Virus record (IMG/VR): IMGVR_UViG_3300042519_002218
Span: 1 to 38,966 of that record
Reading direction: 5' to 3' (one strand)
Length of the DNA stretch: 38,966 nt
DNA from: a virus
A program made the position numbers and the translations under genes. The notes below the pieces were generated by a model that searched no databases, had not been told where the DNA came from, and saw nothing but the letters and a program-made list of their open reading frames with translations. Shown in pieces: positions 19,901 to 26,424 of this stretch (within the stretch, counting starts at the first letter, position 1; each line of letters starts with the position of its first letter).

Positions 19901-22900
19901 GTGGGCAATGTGGTGGTAACTGGTAAGATGTCTGGGGAAGTAATTTTGTAACTTTGTTTCCAAATATCTGACACCAGGACGGTTTGGTCCGCTTGACTGG
20001 TTTCTTGGGGGTTGACAATTTGTATCAAGCTAGGATTAGAATCCAACAACGCACGATTCAATCGCAACTGGAAGAAACTGCGGTTGGCATTGGCACCGTA
20101 TACAGCACGTTGCACTGCCCAGTTTTCGTAGATGCTGTAGTCTGCGGATTCTTTACCAAGGTTGGCCTGGGCAAACAATTCAGCACTGAGAATGGTACCT
20201 TTGCTGCCCAGGAACTGTCGATACACATTTAACTGACTGACATCGTCAAGATTCAATGATGTCATGTATTGGCGTGGGCGGAATCCAATCAAGCCATAAC
20301 TCAACAAATCGTTGTCTGTTTCAAGATTGGCCGTGTTGATATTGTAACTGTTTTGCAGTTGATTTGCCTTGTTGGACAAGTTAGGCAACAATCCCAATTC
20401 AATTTGAGTGTAGTCACTGGCTAGCCAGTCGTTGGCATTGAACACTACCTTGGGCTGGACAATGCTGGCTGCTGACCAATAAGCACCTTTGTACTTGACA
20501 ATTTCGCCTTTGGTATATGTTGTGTATGAGTTCCACTCTTGGATGTTATCTTGGTTGAGAATAAAGCCTTGTGCGTCAACTGAACCGTTCCATTCAGTTG
20601 TGGTCACTGCAATTAGATTCAGTCGACTTTGTCTAGCACCAGTCACTGGTTGATAAATCAAATCACCAAACACACTGGCATTGTTCAACACAATCATGTG
20701 CTCATAAGACGTGTATTTTAAGTCAATGTAACTCAGTGTTTGATCTGTGGCAGGTTCACAGGTGAACGTGTTGTCTAGACGTGTGATAATGAGATTACGT
20801 GTGGGCAATTCTCTGCGATTTTGATCCAACAAAATGTTGTCAGATGTCTGTGCAGCAATGCTGTCTACCACAGCCTGCTCACGAGATATACTGAGTCTGA
20901 ACGCCAATGGATTCAAATTGATCAGGGCGTTTTCGTCCCAACCTTGTTGACTCCAGTACAGGAATTCATTGACCATTTGCGACCAGTTCAACTCATAGCC
21001 ATTGGTGCGGTTGTCAAATATCAGGCCTTGTCGCTCTAGATATTTCCCATAACTCAACAAAAAGTCCGACACTGCGGTTTCTGTGGCAAAAATAAATCCA
21101 TATGGGATCTGTGTAACATTGTTGGTATAAAACGTAGGAACTTGTACAGTGATGCCGCCTGCACTGTAAGTTTGCAAACGTCCAGCATACACACTTTGAA
21201 TTATGTTAAAATATGGCTGTGATGTACTGTAACCAAACACTGCATAGCCACCTGCAACTTTTTGTATCACAACTGCTGAATAACTGGCACGATCAAACGG
21301 TTGGTTCTTGTACAACACCAAGTCATAACTTTCGTCGGGAATCAAAAAAGTTGTGTTGGTTGAGTTAGGACTAGATTTTTCAGTGTAAATTTTGATATAC
21401 TGTTTGTCTGAGAAACTGGCCATTCTGTAACACAATCTCACATCCAATGCACCAAGATCAGCAGTGAGATCAGCAGTGCTGTCTACACCACTTTGGCGAT
21501 TGAAGTCTACAATCCAATTTACGTAACTGGCTTTACTGACACCGTCGCCGTATATTTCCAAATCATTGGCATTTAATCTATAACGATTGTTGTAGAGATA
21601 CTGATCAAGGTCTGCATCAAACTTGTACAGATCTCTATCTGCAAACAGTGCAAAGAATTTGGCAGGGCGTGTAAGTGCCAACAATCGCATGACAGCAAAT
21701 GGATATGCACTGCTATTCCACCATGATGCTTCTACTGGGCCACCGTCGCCCACTGCCCAACTCTTGCGGAATGTGTTATCGTTGTAATTGCCCACCACTG
21801 AGTTGAAAGGACTTAACAATTCACCTTCTGTGCCAGTGGGAATGACCGAAGTTAAACCTGGTCTTGCATATTCTGGAAGATAGTACGGTGCAACAGGATC
21901 TGCAACATAACCTGCTGTCAGATCGTCCCACAACACCAAGTTGTCTTGAGTGTATGGACCGTCGCCATACACAAGATTCCACCAGGTTGGTCGAATTGAG
22001 AATCCCAGCATTTGCCAAGGTGTTTCCTCAGGTTGTTGTGTGTCATAGTAGTAGCGGTTGATGCCACGCCACGCTCCAGGCAATGCTGCATTATCTAATC
22101 GGCTGGTACTGCCACTGTAGTTCCAGGTAAATTCATTGGCAGCTGAATAATCTTGTGTTTTGTAATCCAGTTTGTTCCAAGCAACATAACTCAAAAAGTC
22201 TGTGGCCAAGATATTGTTGATATCATCTATGCTGTAGCCAGTGTTTCTGAACTGTCCTGGCAGTACTTCTGCAATGCTGATTGGCACAGGATTTCCGTCC
22301 AGTTTCAAGTTGTTGAATATTCTGGTTTCAAATTCCAACAACACGTCGTCGCGGATGTCACCAAATGTTCGAGTAATACTGCCATCATGGCCAACGATCA
22401 CTGTTTGTGTACCTGAACTGATTTTTTGTGTGATAATTTCTGGACGGAATGCAGGATACAGTCCCAGTTTAGTGGGAGTGTTAGGCACAAAACTACCATA
22501 GGTAGCAGAGTATTCATTTATTGTGAGAACATCACCTAAGGTCAATGCGGTTGCTACCACAATGCGAGGCCCGTCTGTGGCCACAACATAATCAAGATCT
22601 CTGGTGAGAATTACGTCATTCAAGTACACATTCATGCCTTGATAATTGGCCGATGTGTAGTTGTAGATATTGATAGTGTCAAATGTGTCGTTGGTGGTAT
22701 TTGAAATGGTATATGTTGTGGTTTGATACACTGCGCCTGCAGGTATCATATCACTCCAGTAGAATGGCTGTGATTCGATACGACCCAAGGTGATATCAGC
22801 CATGGCAATATCTAGTATTTGGCCAGCAGTTTGGTATTGAACCACTTGTTGAATTGCAGTGTTCAACATTTGACCTTTGAATTTCAAATATTCATTGCTG

Positions 22901-25900
22901 TTGTATTGCAGGCTTGAAAATATATTGTATTTTTCACTGCGTAAGAAATACCCGGCCAAAGTTAATGGAGAACTTTGTTGCAGTATGGTCGCACCGTATG
23001 GCACCAGATTGCCCAGGTCTCTGGTGTTGTTTGAACCGTTGACTGGTCCAGACAATGTCATCAAGTTTTCGCAGATGCTTTCATAATGAGTACGAATGGT
23101 ACCCAGTGTAAAACTGGGACTGTTGGTATTCAACGGATTGTTTTGTAAGTTGATTGGAACTTGATAAAATGCAGTGGTACTGGTTTGATCACTTAATACC
23201 AACACTTCAATGATGTCAGTGGGCAGATAAGTGTTGACCAACGTAATGGTCGTGTCGTTGGTGCCTACAAGATAACTGTACTCGTCAGGCATTAAAAAGT
23301 CTGAACTTACATAAATTTTCATCGGTGGCAATACTGTATTAGTGCCAACCGCCACATCAAGTTTTAGTGTTTGTCCAGTATAAGTGAATTTAAATTGTTG
23401 GTATTGTTGACTGCTTGCTGCTGCGGTCTGCCAACCAATGAGTTTGCCAAACACAGTTCTATCTACATATTCTCTAGCCACGCCCGAACTAATATCTGAC
23501 GTAATTGACACGTTGTCTTGAACATACAAGAATGTGTCTTTGTACAAGTTGTTTTCAAATACAATGTCACCAACGTTGTTGATGTTTAAATATTGCAATG
23601 GGAATTGCAAAATAGGATCAAGTATACCAGTGTCTCCCACTGCATAACTGAACAACTTGCTGCCAGTAAATGTACTTGACGGATATTTGGCTCGATCGCC
23701 AAAACTGATGCCAGTCAAATCGTACACGTTGAACAACGGTGCTTGTTGTACTCCAGTTTTTTGTTGTGCTTCAGTCCATTGCACACCATTGTACCAGAAT
23801 GTCACACCTTTTTGTGTGGTGCCTTCAAGACATACCACGCTTTGATCCAACAATACTAAACCATCGCTGGCCAGCACAAGATTGATGATTGGTTGTGCAA
23901 TTAGCGGTGCCACACTGTCAGGTGTGATAAATTGAACCACATAAATTTTATTACGTACTTCAGGATCTGAATCAGCAGCAAAAATCACTCGAGACCCATC
24001 AACAAATGTATAACCGTCAACGCTATATGATGTGGCTCCTTCGATGTTGCTGAGTGCATCAGATTCTGAGAAGTCAATTATGTCCACTGGTTGTTTGCCT
24101 TCAGTGCCCATGTTGTACAATCTAATGTCAGGTCTAAAGTTGATAATTGGACGTTTGGCTCGATAGTTGTTGTCTAACGTGGCCACGTTGTTGTTGTAAG
24201 CAGCACTGGCTTGAATAACTTCTACATGGAACCAACGATTGCTACGTGTCCATGCATTTAGATCTTTGCTGGCACGGTCAATGGTAAGATAGTCCACTTC
24301 GCCTGGCTCTGTGGCAATGGTACTGTCTCTAGCATCAACCACATAAGTTTCTGGGGTAACGAAGTCTCGCACAGGCAACAATTCAATTGCTGTGCCAACA
24401 CCTGCCACATAAAATTCATTGTTGGCAATGGCCACCGCAGTGAATCCTACCACAGTAGCAGTACTCAATTCAAATGTTGCACCGTCGGCCACTGTGGCTA
24501 TTGAGAATTGAATGCCATTGGCTGCTAAAGATTTGATATAATAACTTTGGCCAGCAACAATGCCACCAGCGGTGGTGCCTGAAAACACAATCTCTTCACC
24601 TTCATACAATCCGTCAGTTGAACTGCATGTGATGTAATTGCTGCCAGCCTGTGTGGCTGTGCAAGTAAATGTAATGGTGCCTGAACCGTAACTAACTGGC
24701 AGTACATCACCAGTGAAGCGTACTTTGAGTCCGTTGGTAAAGGCCACACCATTCGGGCTGGTATAGGTTTTTTGTCCAATAATTTGATCAACAAAAATTG
24801 TACTGGTTTCTGTTTGATCAAGTAGACGAATTTTACCAAAAATTTCTGGATCAGTTCCATCCTGATAGTACAGTTCATTGAACAGTGCTGTCAACAAAGG
24901 TATGCGTTGGAAGTAGCCAACAGCGTTTTTATACCAACTAGTGTTGCTGTATGTGTTACCATAACTGATGGTAAATTTTTCATTAATGTCAACATCAGCA
25001 ACTTTTGCCAGGCTAATATATTCCACACCATTGCGATTTACTATACTGATTTGCCATACTTGATAACGGTCCGCTAACGGTACTTGAGTAGACTGATCAA
25101 AGTTAATAGAATCATAACTACCAATTTGCCCGTTGAATGAGTCTAGTCTAGGCAATGGATCATAGAATGTGGTCTCAATCCAGCCTCCGTCCTCAGCATC
25201 AACAATGTTGTTTGTAAACACCAGTGTTCGACTATCTAAATATGTAGTGCCGTCAATTCCGCCATAGGTCGCAATAAACTGTTCCAATGGCTGGTTGTTG
25301 ATTTGATTGAATTTTAATTCTGTCAACAAATCAACTGGTCCTACATCAGTGAGGTTATAATAAAATTCTTGTGCTGTTTTTTGTGGTACATCAAATGTTA
25401 CTATGCCTAGATCTTCGCCATTGTTGGTAACACCATACACATCACGATTACTAATGTTAGGAGTCGTAGGCACAACCCCTGCTATTCCAGGTGAAGTTTG
25501 AATCCAAAAACCTGGACCAGTGCCAGGTGTGCCGTCAACAACATTGATAGTACCACGTAAGTTGGTTTGATTTTCGCTGACGTAATACAATGTGTCAGGA
25601 GCATCTTGTGGCACAGTAAATGTCACAAGACCAAAACTACTGCCGTTTCGCAACACACCTGAGTTATATGCATCGCCGGTGCCCAGACTCAGTGCAGTTT
25701 TGATCCAAAAAGGATACACTCCATTGAGTGTGATGTTGAAAACATAAGTGTTACCACGTGCCAGAGTCAGTGTTGGGTTTGCTTGAAAATCAATCAGATA
25801 TGAGGCAGTACCGTTGTTGGTCACACGGTAGTTTACTGTCTCTTTATTGTTTTGTGCCACTTGGAATGTGTAACTACCGCCTCGAACTACATCGATTGTG

Positions 25901-26424
25901 GGATTATTACCGGATAGTCCTGAGAACGTGTAAACGCCATTTTCTCTTGTGACCACAAAATTATCATTGGTGGGAATGCCAAGTGATCGCACATCCACTG
26001 TTTCTGGTCCACTGGGCAACCAGAAGTACTGACTGAAATTGATGAAAGCATCGTAATCAACAAATGGATCCCAGGTATAGTATTCACTGTTGTACAGTTG
26101 ATCAGCACGTGCCTGATCACCACCTTGGAATCCAATGGCATCATTCATACCAGGATACGTTATGACATTCTTGATTGTTTGAGTGTCGGGCTCAAGACTG
26201 ATCACTCCTGGTTCAAGTTGATAGTCTTGTCTGGCAATATCTGGTTCAACAACATAACTGTCATTGGGGTTGACACCTGGTCCCACAGTGCGTCCAATAA
26301 AACCTTGTGTCTTTTTAAATTTTGGCTCTTGTACCATTTGGTCAAGAGTGGCTGCCAAGAATTGTTTGTTGACCGGAGTTCTAAAAATTTCTGGTAAAAA
26401 ATCAACTGATCTAGTTCGTGCCAT
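10903..26424 (-). CDS. Giant 5173-residue virion protein, probable baseplate/tail-periphery protein in the gp7 position
   Basis: This is one uninterrupted frame of 15.5 kb. The first 170 residues (ARTRSVDFLPEIFRTPVNKQ, then YNSEYYTWDPFVDYDAF) match a start I know from large structural proteins of marine T4-like phages. The rest is beta-rich. About eight modules follow the pattern V-x-V-[DN]-G...DYT...P-x-G-x-x-I (for example near residues 1050, 1280, 2645, 2810, 4320, 4750 and 4900). Three modules contain FSGT-x-x-GG-hydrophobic-x-AGQ-like cores (near 600, 4450 and 4580). Six FG-GAP-type repeats lie between 2495 and 3295. Two GSGY-type segments occur near 4000-4050, and a TAGTAANSHAVGTDVYDIGRG domain is near 5020. 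The ATG overlaps the gp6-like stop as TAATG. T4 gp7 in this position has about 1032 residues. The role as an expanded wedge/arm protein is inferred from gene order. Confidence 0.85.
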   Translation of the reverse strand: MARTRSVDFLPEIFRTPVNKQFLAATLDQMVQEPKFKKTQGFIGRTVGPGVNPNDSYVVEPDIARQDYQLEPGVISLEPDTQTIKNVITYPGMNDAIGFQGGDQARADQLYNSEYYTWDPFVDYDAFINFSQYFWLPSGPETVDVRSLGIPTNDNFVVTRENGVYTFSGLSGNNPTIDVVRGGSYTFQVAQNNKETVNYRVTNNGTASYLIDFQANPTLTLARGNTYVFNITLNGVYPFWIKTALSLGTGDAYNSGVLRNGSSFGLVTFTVPQDAPDTLYYVSENQTNLRGTINVVDGTPGTGPGFWIQTSPGIAGVVPTTPNISNRDVYGVTNNGEDLGIVTFDVPQKTAQEFYYNLTDVGPVDLLTELKFNQINNQPLEQFIATYGGIDGTTYLDSRTLVFTNNIVDAEDGGWIETTFYDPLPRLDSFNGQIGSYDSINFDQSTQVPLADRYQVWQISIVNRNGVEYISLAKVADVDINEKFTISYGNTYSNTSWYKNAVGYFQRIPLLTALFNELYYQDGTDPEIFGKIRLLDQTETSTIFVDQIIGQKTYTSPNGVAFTNGLKVRFTGDVLPVSYGSGTITFTCTATQAGSNYITCSSTDGLYEGEEIVFSGTTAGGIVAGQSYYIKSLAANGIQFSIATVADGATFELSTATVVGFTAVAIANNEFYVAGVGTAIELLPVRDFVTPETYVVDARDSTIATEPGEVDYLTIDRASKDLNAWTRSNRWFHVEVIQASAAYNNNVATLDNNYRAKRPIINFRPDIRLYNMGTEGKQPVDIIDFSESDALSNIEGATSYSVDGYTFVDGSRVIFAADSDPEVRNKIYVVQFITPDSVAPLIAQPIINLVLASDGLVLLDQSVVCLEGTTQKGVTFWYNGVQWTEAQQKTGVQQAPLFNVYDLTGISFGDRAKYPSSTFTGSKLFSYAVGDTGILDPILQFPLQYLNINNVGDIVFENNLYKDTFLYVQDNVSITSDISSGVAREYVDRTVFGKLIGWQTAAASSQQYQQFKFTYTGQTLKLDVAVGTNTVLPPMKIYVSSDFLMPDEYSYLVGTNDTTITLVNTYLPTDIIEVLVLSDQTSTTAFYQVPINLQNNPLNTNSPSFTLGTIRTHYESICENLMTLSGPVNGSNNTRDLGNLVPYGATILQQSSPLTLAGYFLRSEKYNIFSSLQYNSNEYLKFKGQMLNTAIQQVVQYQTAGQILDIAMADITLGRIESQPFYWSDMIPAGAVYQTTTYTISNTTNDTFDTINIYNYTSANYQGMNVYLNDVILTRDLDYVVATDGPRIVVATALTLGDVLTINEYSATYGSFVPNTPTKLGLYPAFRPEIITQKISSGTQTVIVGHDGSITRTFGDIRDDVLLEFETRIFNNLKLDGNPVPISIAEVLPGQFRNTGYSIDDINNILATDFLSYVAWNKLDYKTQDYSAANEFTWNYSGSTSRLDNAALPGAWRGINRYYYDTQQPEETPWQMLGFSIRPTWWNLVYGDGPYTQDNLVLWDDLTAGYVADPVAPYYLPEYARPGLTSVIPTGTEGELLSPFNSVVGNYNDNTFRKSWAVGDGGPVEASWWNSSAYPFAVMRLLALTRPAKFFALFADRDLYKFDADLDQYLYNNRYRLNANDLEIYGDGVSKASYVNWIVDFNRQSGVDSTADLTADLGALDVRLCYRMASFSDKQYIKIYTEKSSPNSTNTTFLIPDESYDLVLYKNQPFDRASYSAVVIQKVAGGYAVFGYSTSQPYFNIIQSVYAGRLQTYSAGGITVQVPTFYTNNVTQIPYGFIFATETAVSDFLLSYGKYLERQGLIFDNRTNGYELNWSQMVNEFLYWSQQGWDENALINLNPLAFRLSISREQAVVDSIAAQTSDNILLDQNRRELPTRNLIITRLDNTFTCEPATDQTLSYIDLKYTSYEHMIVLNNASVFGDLIYQPVTGARQSRLNLIAVTTTEWNGSVDAQGFILNQDNIQEWNSYTTYTKGEIVKYKGAYWSAASIVQPKVVFNANDWLASDYTQIELGLLPNLSNKANQLQNSYNINTANLETDNDLLSYGLIGFRPRQYMTSLNLDDVSQLNVYRQFLGSKGTILSAELFAQANLGKESADYSIYENWAVQRAVYGANANRSFFQLRLNRALLDSNPSLIQIVNPQETSQADQTVLVSDIWKQSYKITSPDILPVTTTLPTDIALPTAGYVNLNDVDITVFDIDNTDSLAANINSIGVGTNVWVAKINAYDWAIYRTQSVPGTINHVCDNLDGTSLVIFSGQHGLAVNDKLVIRFFDTEVDGVYTVLSVVSLDTITVAFSFTGDRTVVNGTGLGFTLQTQRVAQASDILNLPYANTIEPGAKVWVDDNGSGLWSVLEKQEVFAELLGLSPDEVDQGEQYGSSIAQARNRYAALVGSPRYRFPAGATQWTIANEYVEFSIVYVSDPLQTEFFYAPAPVPQGISIYNTAYWTPYPLTNLPRRGGVYVYVKSDSNIYTPVSALAPSDAVLSLDVLDVSGGSYNGEAAARGYGTSVDFGNQTWAVAGAPGSLGSTGAVDNGYAVVIYRDPQLAAPGNIPYGQWQLLTSPGSTTAAEEFGYSVAISQDERWMYVGAPGANAVYAFGRVDWQLQNLKAVGDGATTNYFIGDVIKIDADTQLTVSVDGDEQILGTDYTVVNSFTMVVFTTPPAAGNAVEIIRTSRKILDYQATYNVSQSATSASGTGAKFTVVYQRNEVGQPAAGKGLVSVTTLGTNYAVSDTITLSAASFGGAVVNGNITLTVTSIGTGGTVTGFSTAYTPTVLETTFSLNQYLFSADNIYSFTLLVDGVLQRPNIDYTFNNSTYDVTFAAASNPPAGASILVRAEGYFEYSGTITYAGSQAGDRFGHSVSTSTDGRQVLIGAPYDTNSGKTEAGSVYVFDRDVQRFFYGTEGSTVSFTVLGAVAEPVSVLVNDSFFVNESSAAPDETDTFSVSGNTVTILGNLQVGDIIEIETNGFQFVQAVAQNTVEEFSNFGYATDLCSYNCSLYVGAPNSSLQQLKGGVVERHINQSRAYGITTATVANANLTNGNTIRINNQDVVVPSAWSNTASYATDTVVYNYSAATAITTVYSSLQNVPAGIALSNTSYWTAITTTLVIASAKVRALAAQINIDVPNVQATVDIDGYLTIAVQNSAAAPVGDKLNIAPGSVGTTFADLGFETYVFTQTIKSPYPADYAGFGSSLSIEDSAINLVVGAPRGTLYLITIFDLNNTVFDEDATDFFDQTIQSGAVYTYDLLASATPSVSNPDKFVFGQQIDNPDVVSYDQYGTAVNYTDGVLFTGAPGNEFEDSTLTANYGRVFVSTNETRTPSWTVLREQKPVVDVRLLNSVYSYDRLTSATTQYYDFFNPLQGKILGAARQNLDYIGAVDPASYNVGPVGIRGTTWGQSRVGETWWDTSSVRFIDPNQDDIVYASRRWGQIFPGSRVDVYQWIVSATPPADYTGEGTPYSIDSYVINTVLSDNGIFNTEYYFWVRGITATATQKGKTLPVSTVANYIENPRASGITYLAPIDASTIALYNAGDYINAQDTIISIEFDKELTDDNVHVEYELVAQDREDAFISKNLYRKMQDSFCGVDTNGSLVPDINLGVAERYGVQFRPRQSMFVDRFAALKNYLTRANSVLARFSIAENRQFVLLNSSEPEPSAGSGEWNKRVENLEILEFQNIYAVSLGYKYLVVTDSRNKGLWTIYTVEERVTVDGIVRVLQLTQVQNYDTTQYWSYVDWYRPGYNSSSKIIAEVPNVAGLDTLNVAVGSSVKVTANSLGKFEIYLRGATGFERVGLQDGTIEFSAQLWDYQLGRFGFDVEVFDAQYFDQEPVIETRKIIQAINEELFIDELAIERNRQLTLMFNFVLSEFAAPEWLVKTSLIDVEHRIRSLTKFQNYSRDNQEFVLDYIQEVKPYHVQVREFNLRYNGFDQWFGDMTDFDLPAYYNTSLQVPRFTSPILLPYAQSTAFNSETNTLSDLPANSTVWASWPYSQWYGNYLLRLDSVALIAGGSGYTEPPEVEITPNPNDPAPEVLAQAVAVLNGQGQVVGINVTVSGSGYRSTPTVTFIGGNGSGAVAYPRMTNDVIRQFRTVLRYDRFQYQTVIQTWSSEGTYENGTLVRYNNRVWSALNADGSSAVVGPTFDLENWVIVDAATYTYPGSTQATGLTGVDRTMGLYVPGANEFGLELPLLVDGVDYPGVQVWGDYFTGTQTLDANYQSEFADIYLGERFSDINVDGGEFIGPYEGHAPEELVNGSEYDTLDMRIYTRPGADWQNDGHGFQIGTIRYTFEPGITLDYSWAGIVDHPFNIVVSNLSTGRVLVKGVDYTVNWDEGTVTIDNNVDSGAIISIDVYEIGGGSQLFKGNYTGADVIADNNTIIVPVGYKEIVEVYVFVNSELVAIPEVTPYTNSQVYNVNNTYQSIDIVFNNNQLAVTNTVSVYNLVTCNNTSALTIGQPIVFSGTVFGGIVAGQEYYVQSILNGTQFYITNIAGSTAPLALTTASGLMTGSPKGTYYRAIQTVPPGILLTDTNYWIPFVPSVRSLVSITATISATDEVAVLILGDANSIIVTDTQALGNAIVLLGSTASLSVGQTVTFSGYSLGGVLTGPTYQILSVVDDSISAITITEDGVTEVSLIDDEATWSGELVAKFVPTTYQSWSTPVIETFIVDQEVIDNSAVEIENAPTFSNPANMIVMVNGYRILGPSCIEWVGDGTTASFGLPQRMGTSFLQSSIDATNDIQVYVDGVLQKQSFGAEDGTYSVTNWDGSNTPGRQVVFETVPADGVVILIAVSTIADCEFAYNPSAPLFTSTLQISSTLNLGDVVQVITWNDTREQNALTLTFAGPVETGVTTYQAYDTTDYDSPTLNDPAQPLPGEFAFEVGTSSPINDFDLLRTNIDASRLWVTLDGFRLFEGSDYTIQGRYLILSQGAINPAQILIVTEFTNSIVPEAVSFRIFQDMRGVQATYRMTAATTTQVTQTVSATADVIYVENAAALSEPDLPAGVFGLITVDGERIMYRYRDLVANTISGLQRGTAGTAANSHAVGTDVYDIGRGNLLNVQYQDYVVKDTGMGDGTTAVFYAPSIDIADFGDSSTVYVESIEVYVGGVRQYNYSDTSATSEYRYIVSLFDPLAIEFIVDDTYPAPAAGSEVTILQRRGKSWYQPADGNPSNGVALQETDTIAARFLCDR
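16549..18950 (-). other. Six FG-GAP-type repeats inside the giant protein
   Basis: Six segments pair an aromatic-Gly start with a GAP end: GYGTSVDFGNQTWAVAGAPG, EFGYSVAISQDERWMYVGAP, RFGHSVSTSTDGRQVLIGAP, NFGYATDLCSYNCSLYVGAP, GFGSSLSIEDSAINLVVGAP and QYGTAVNYTDGVLFTGAPG. They lie at about residues 2498, 2577, 2863, 2990, 3195 and 3281. The pattern matches integrin-alpha-like beta-propeller blades. Other beta modules sit between the second and third and between later repeats, so the propeller would be interrupted. Confidence 0.7.

Noticed and set aside
10903-26424. Possible fusion of several genes by assembly error in the giant frame
   Set aside because: The frame is continuous, composition is even along it, and similar modules occur at both ends. 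I could not find a break, though read mapping would be needed to be sure.
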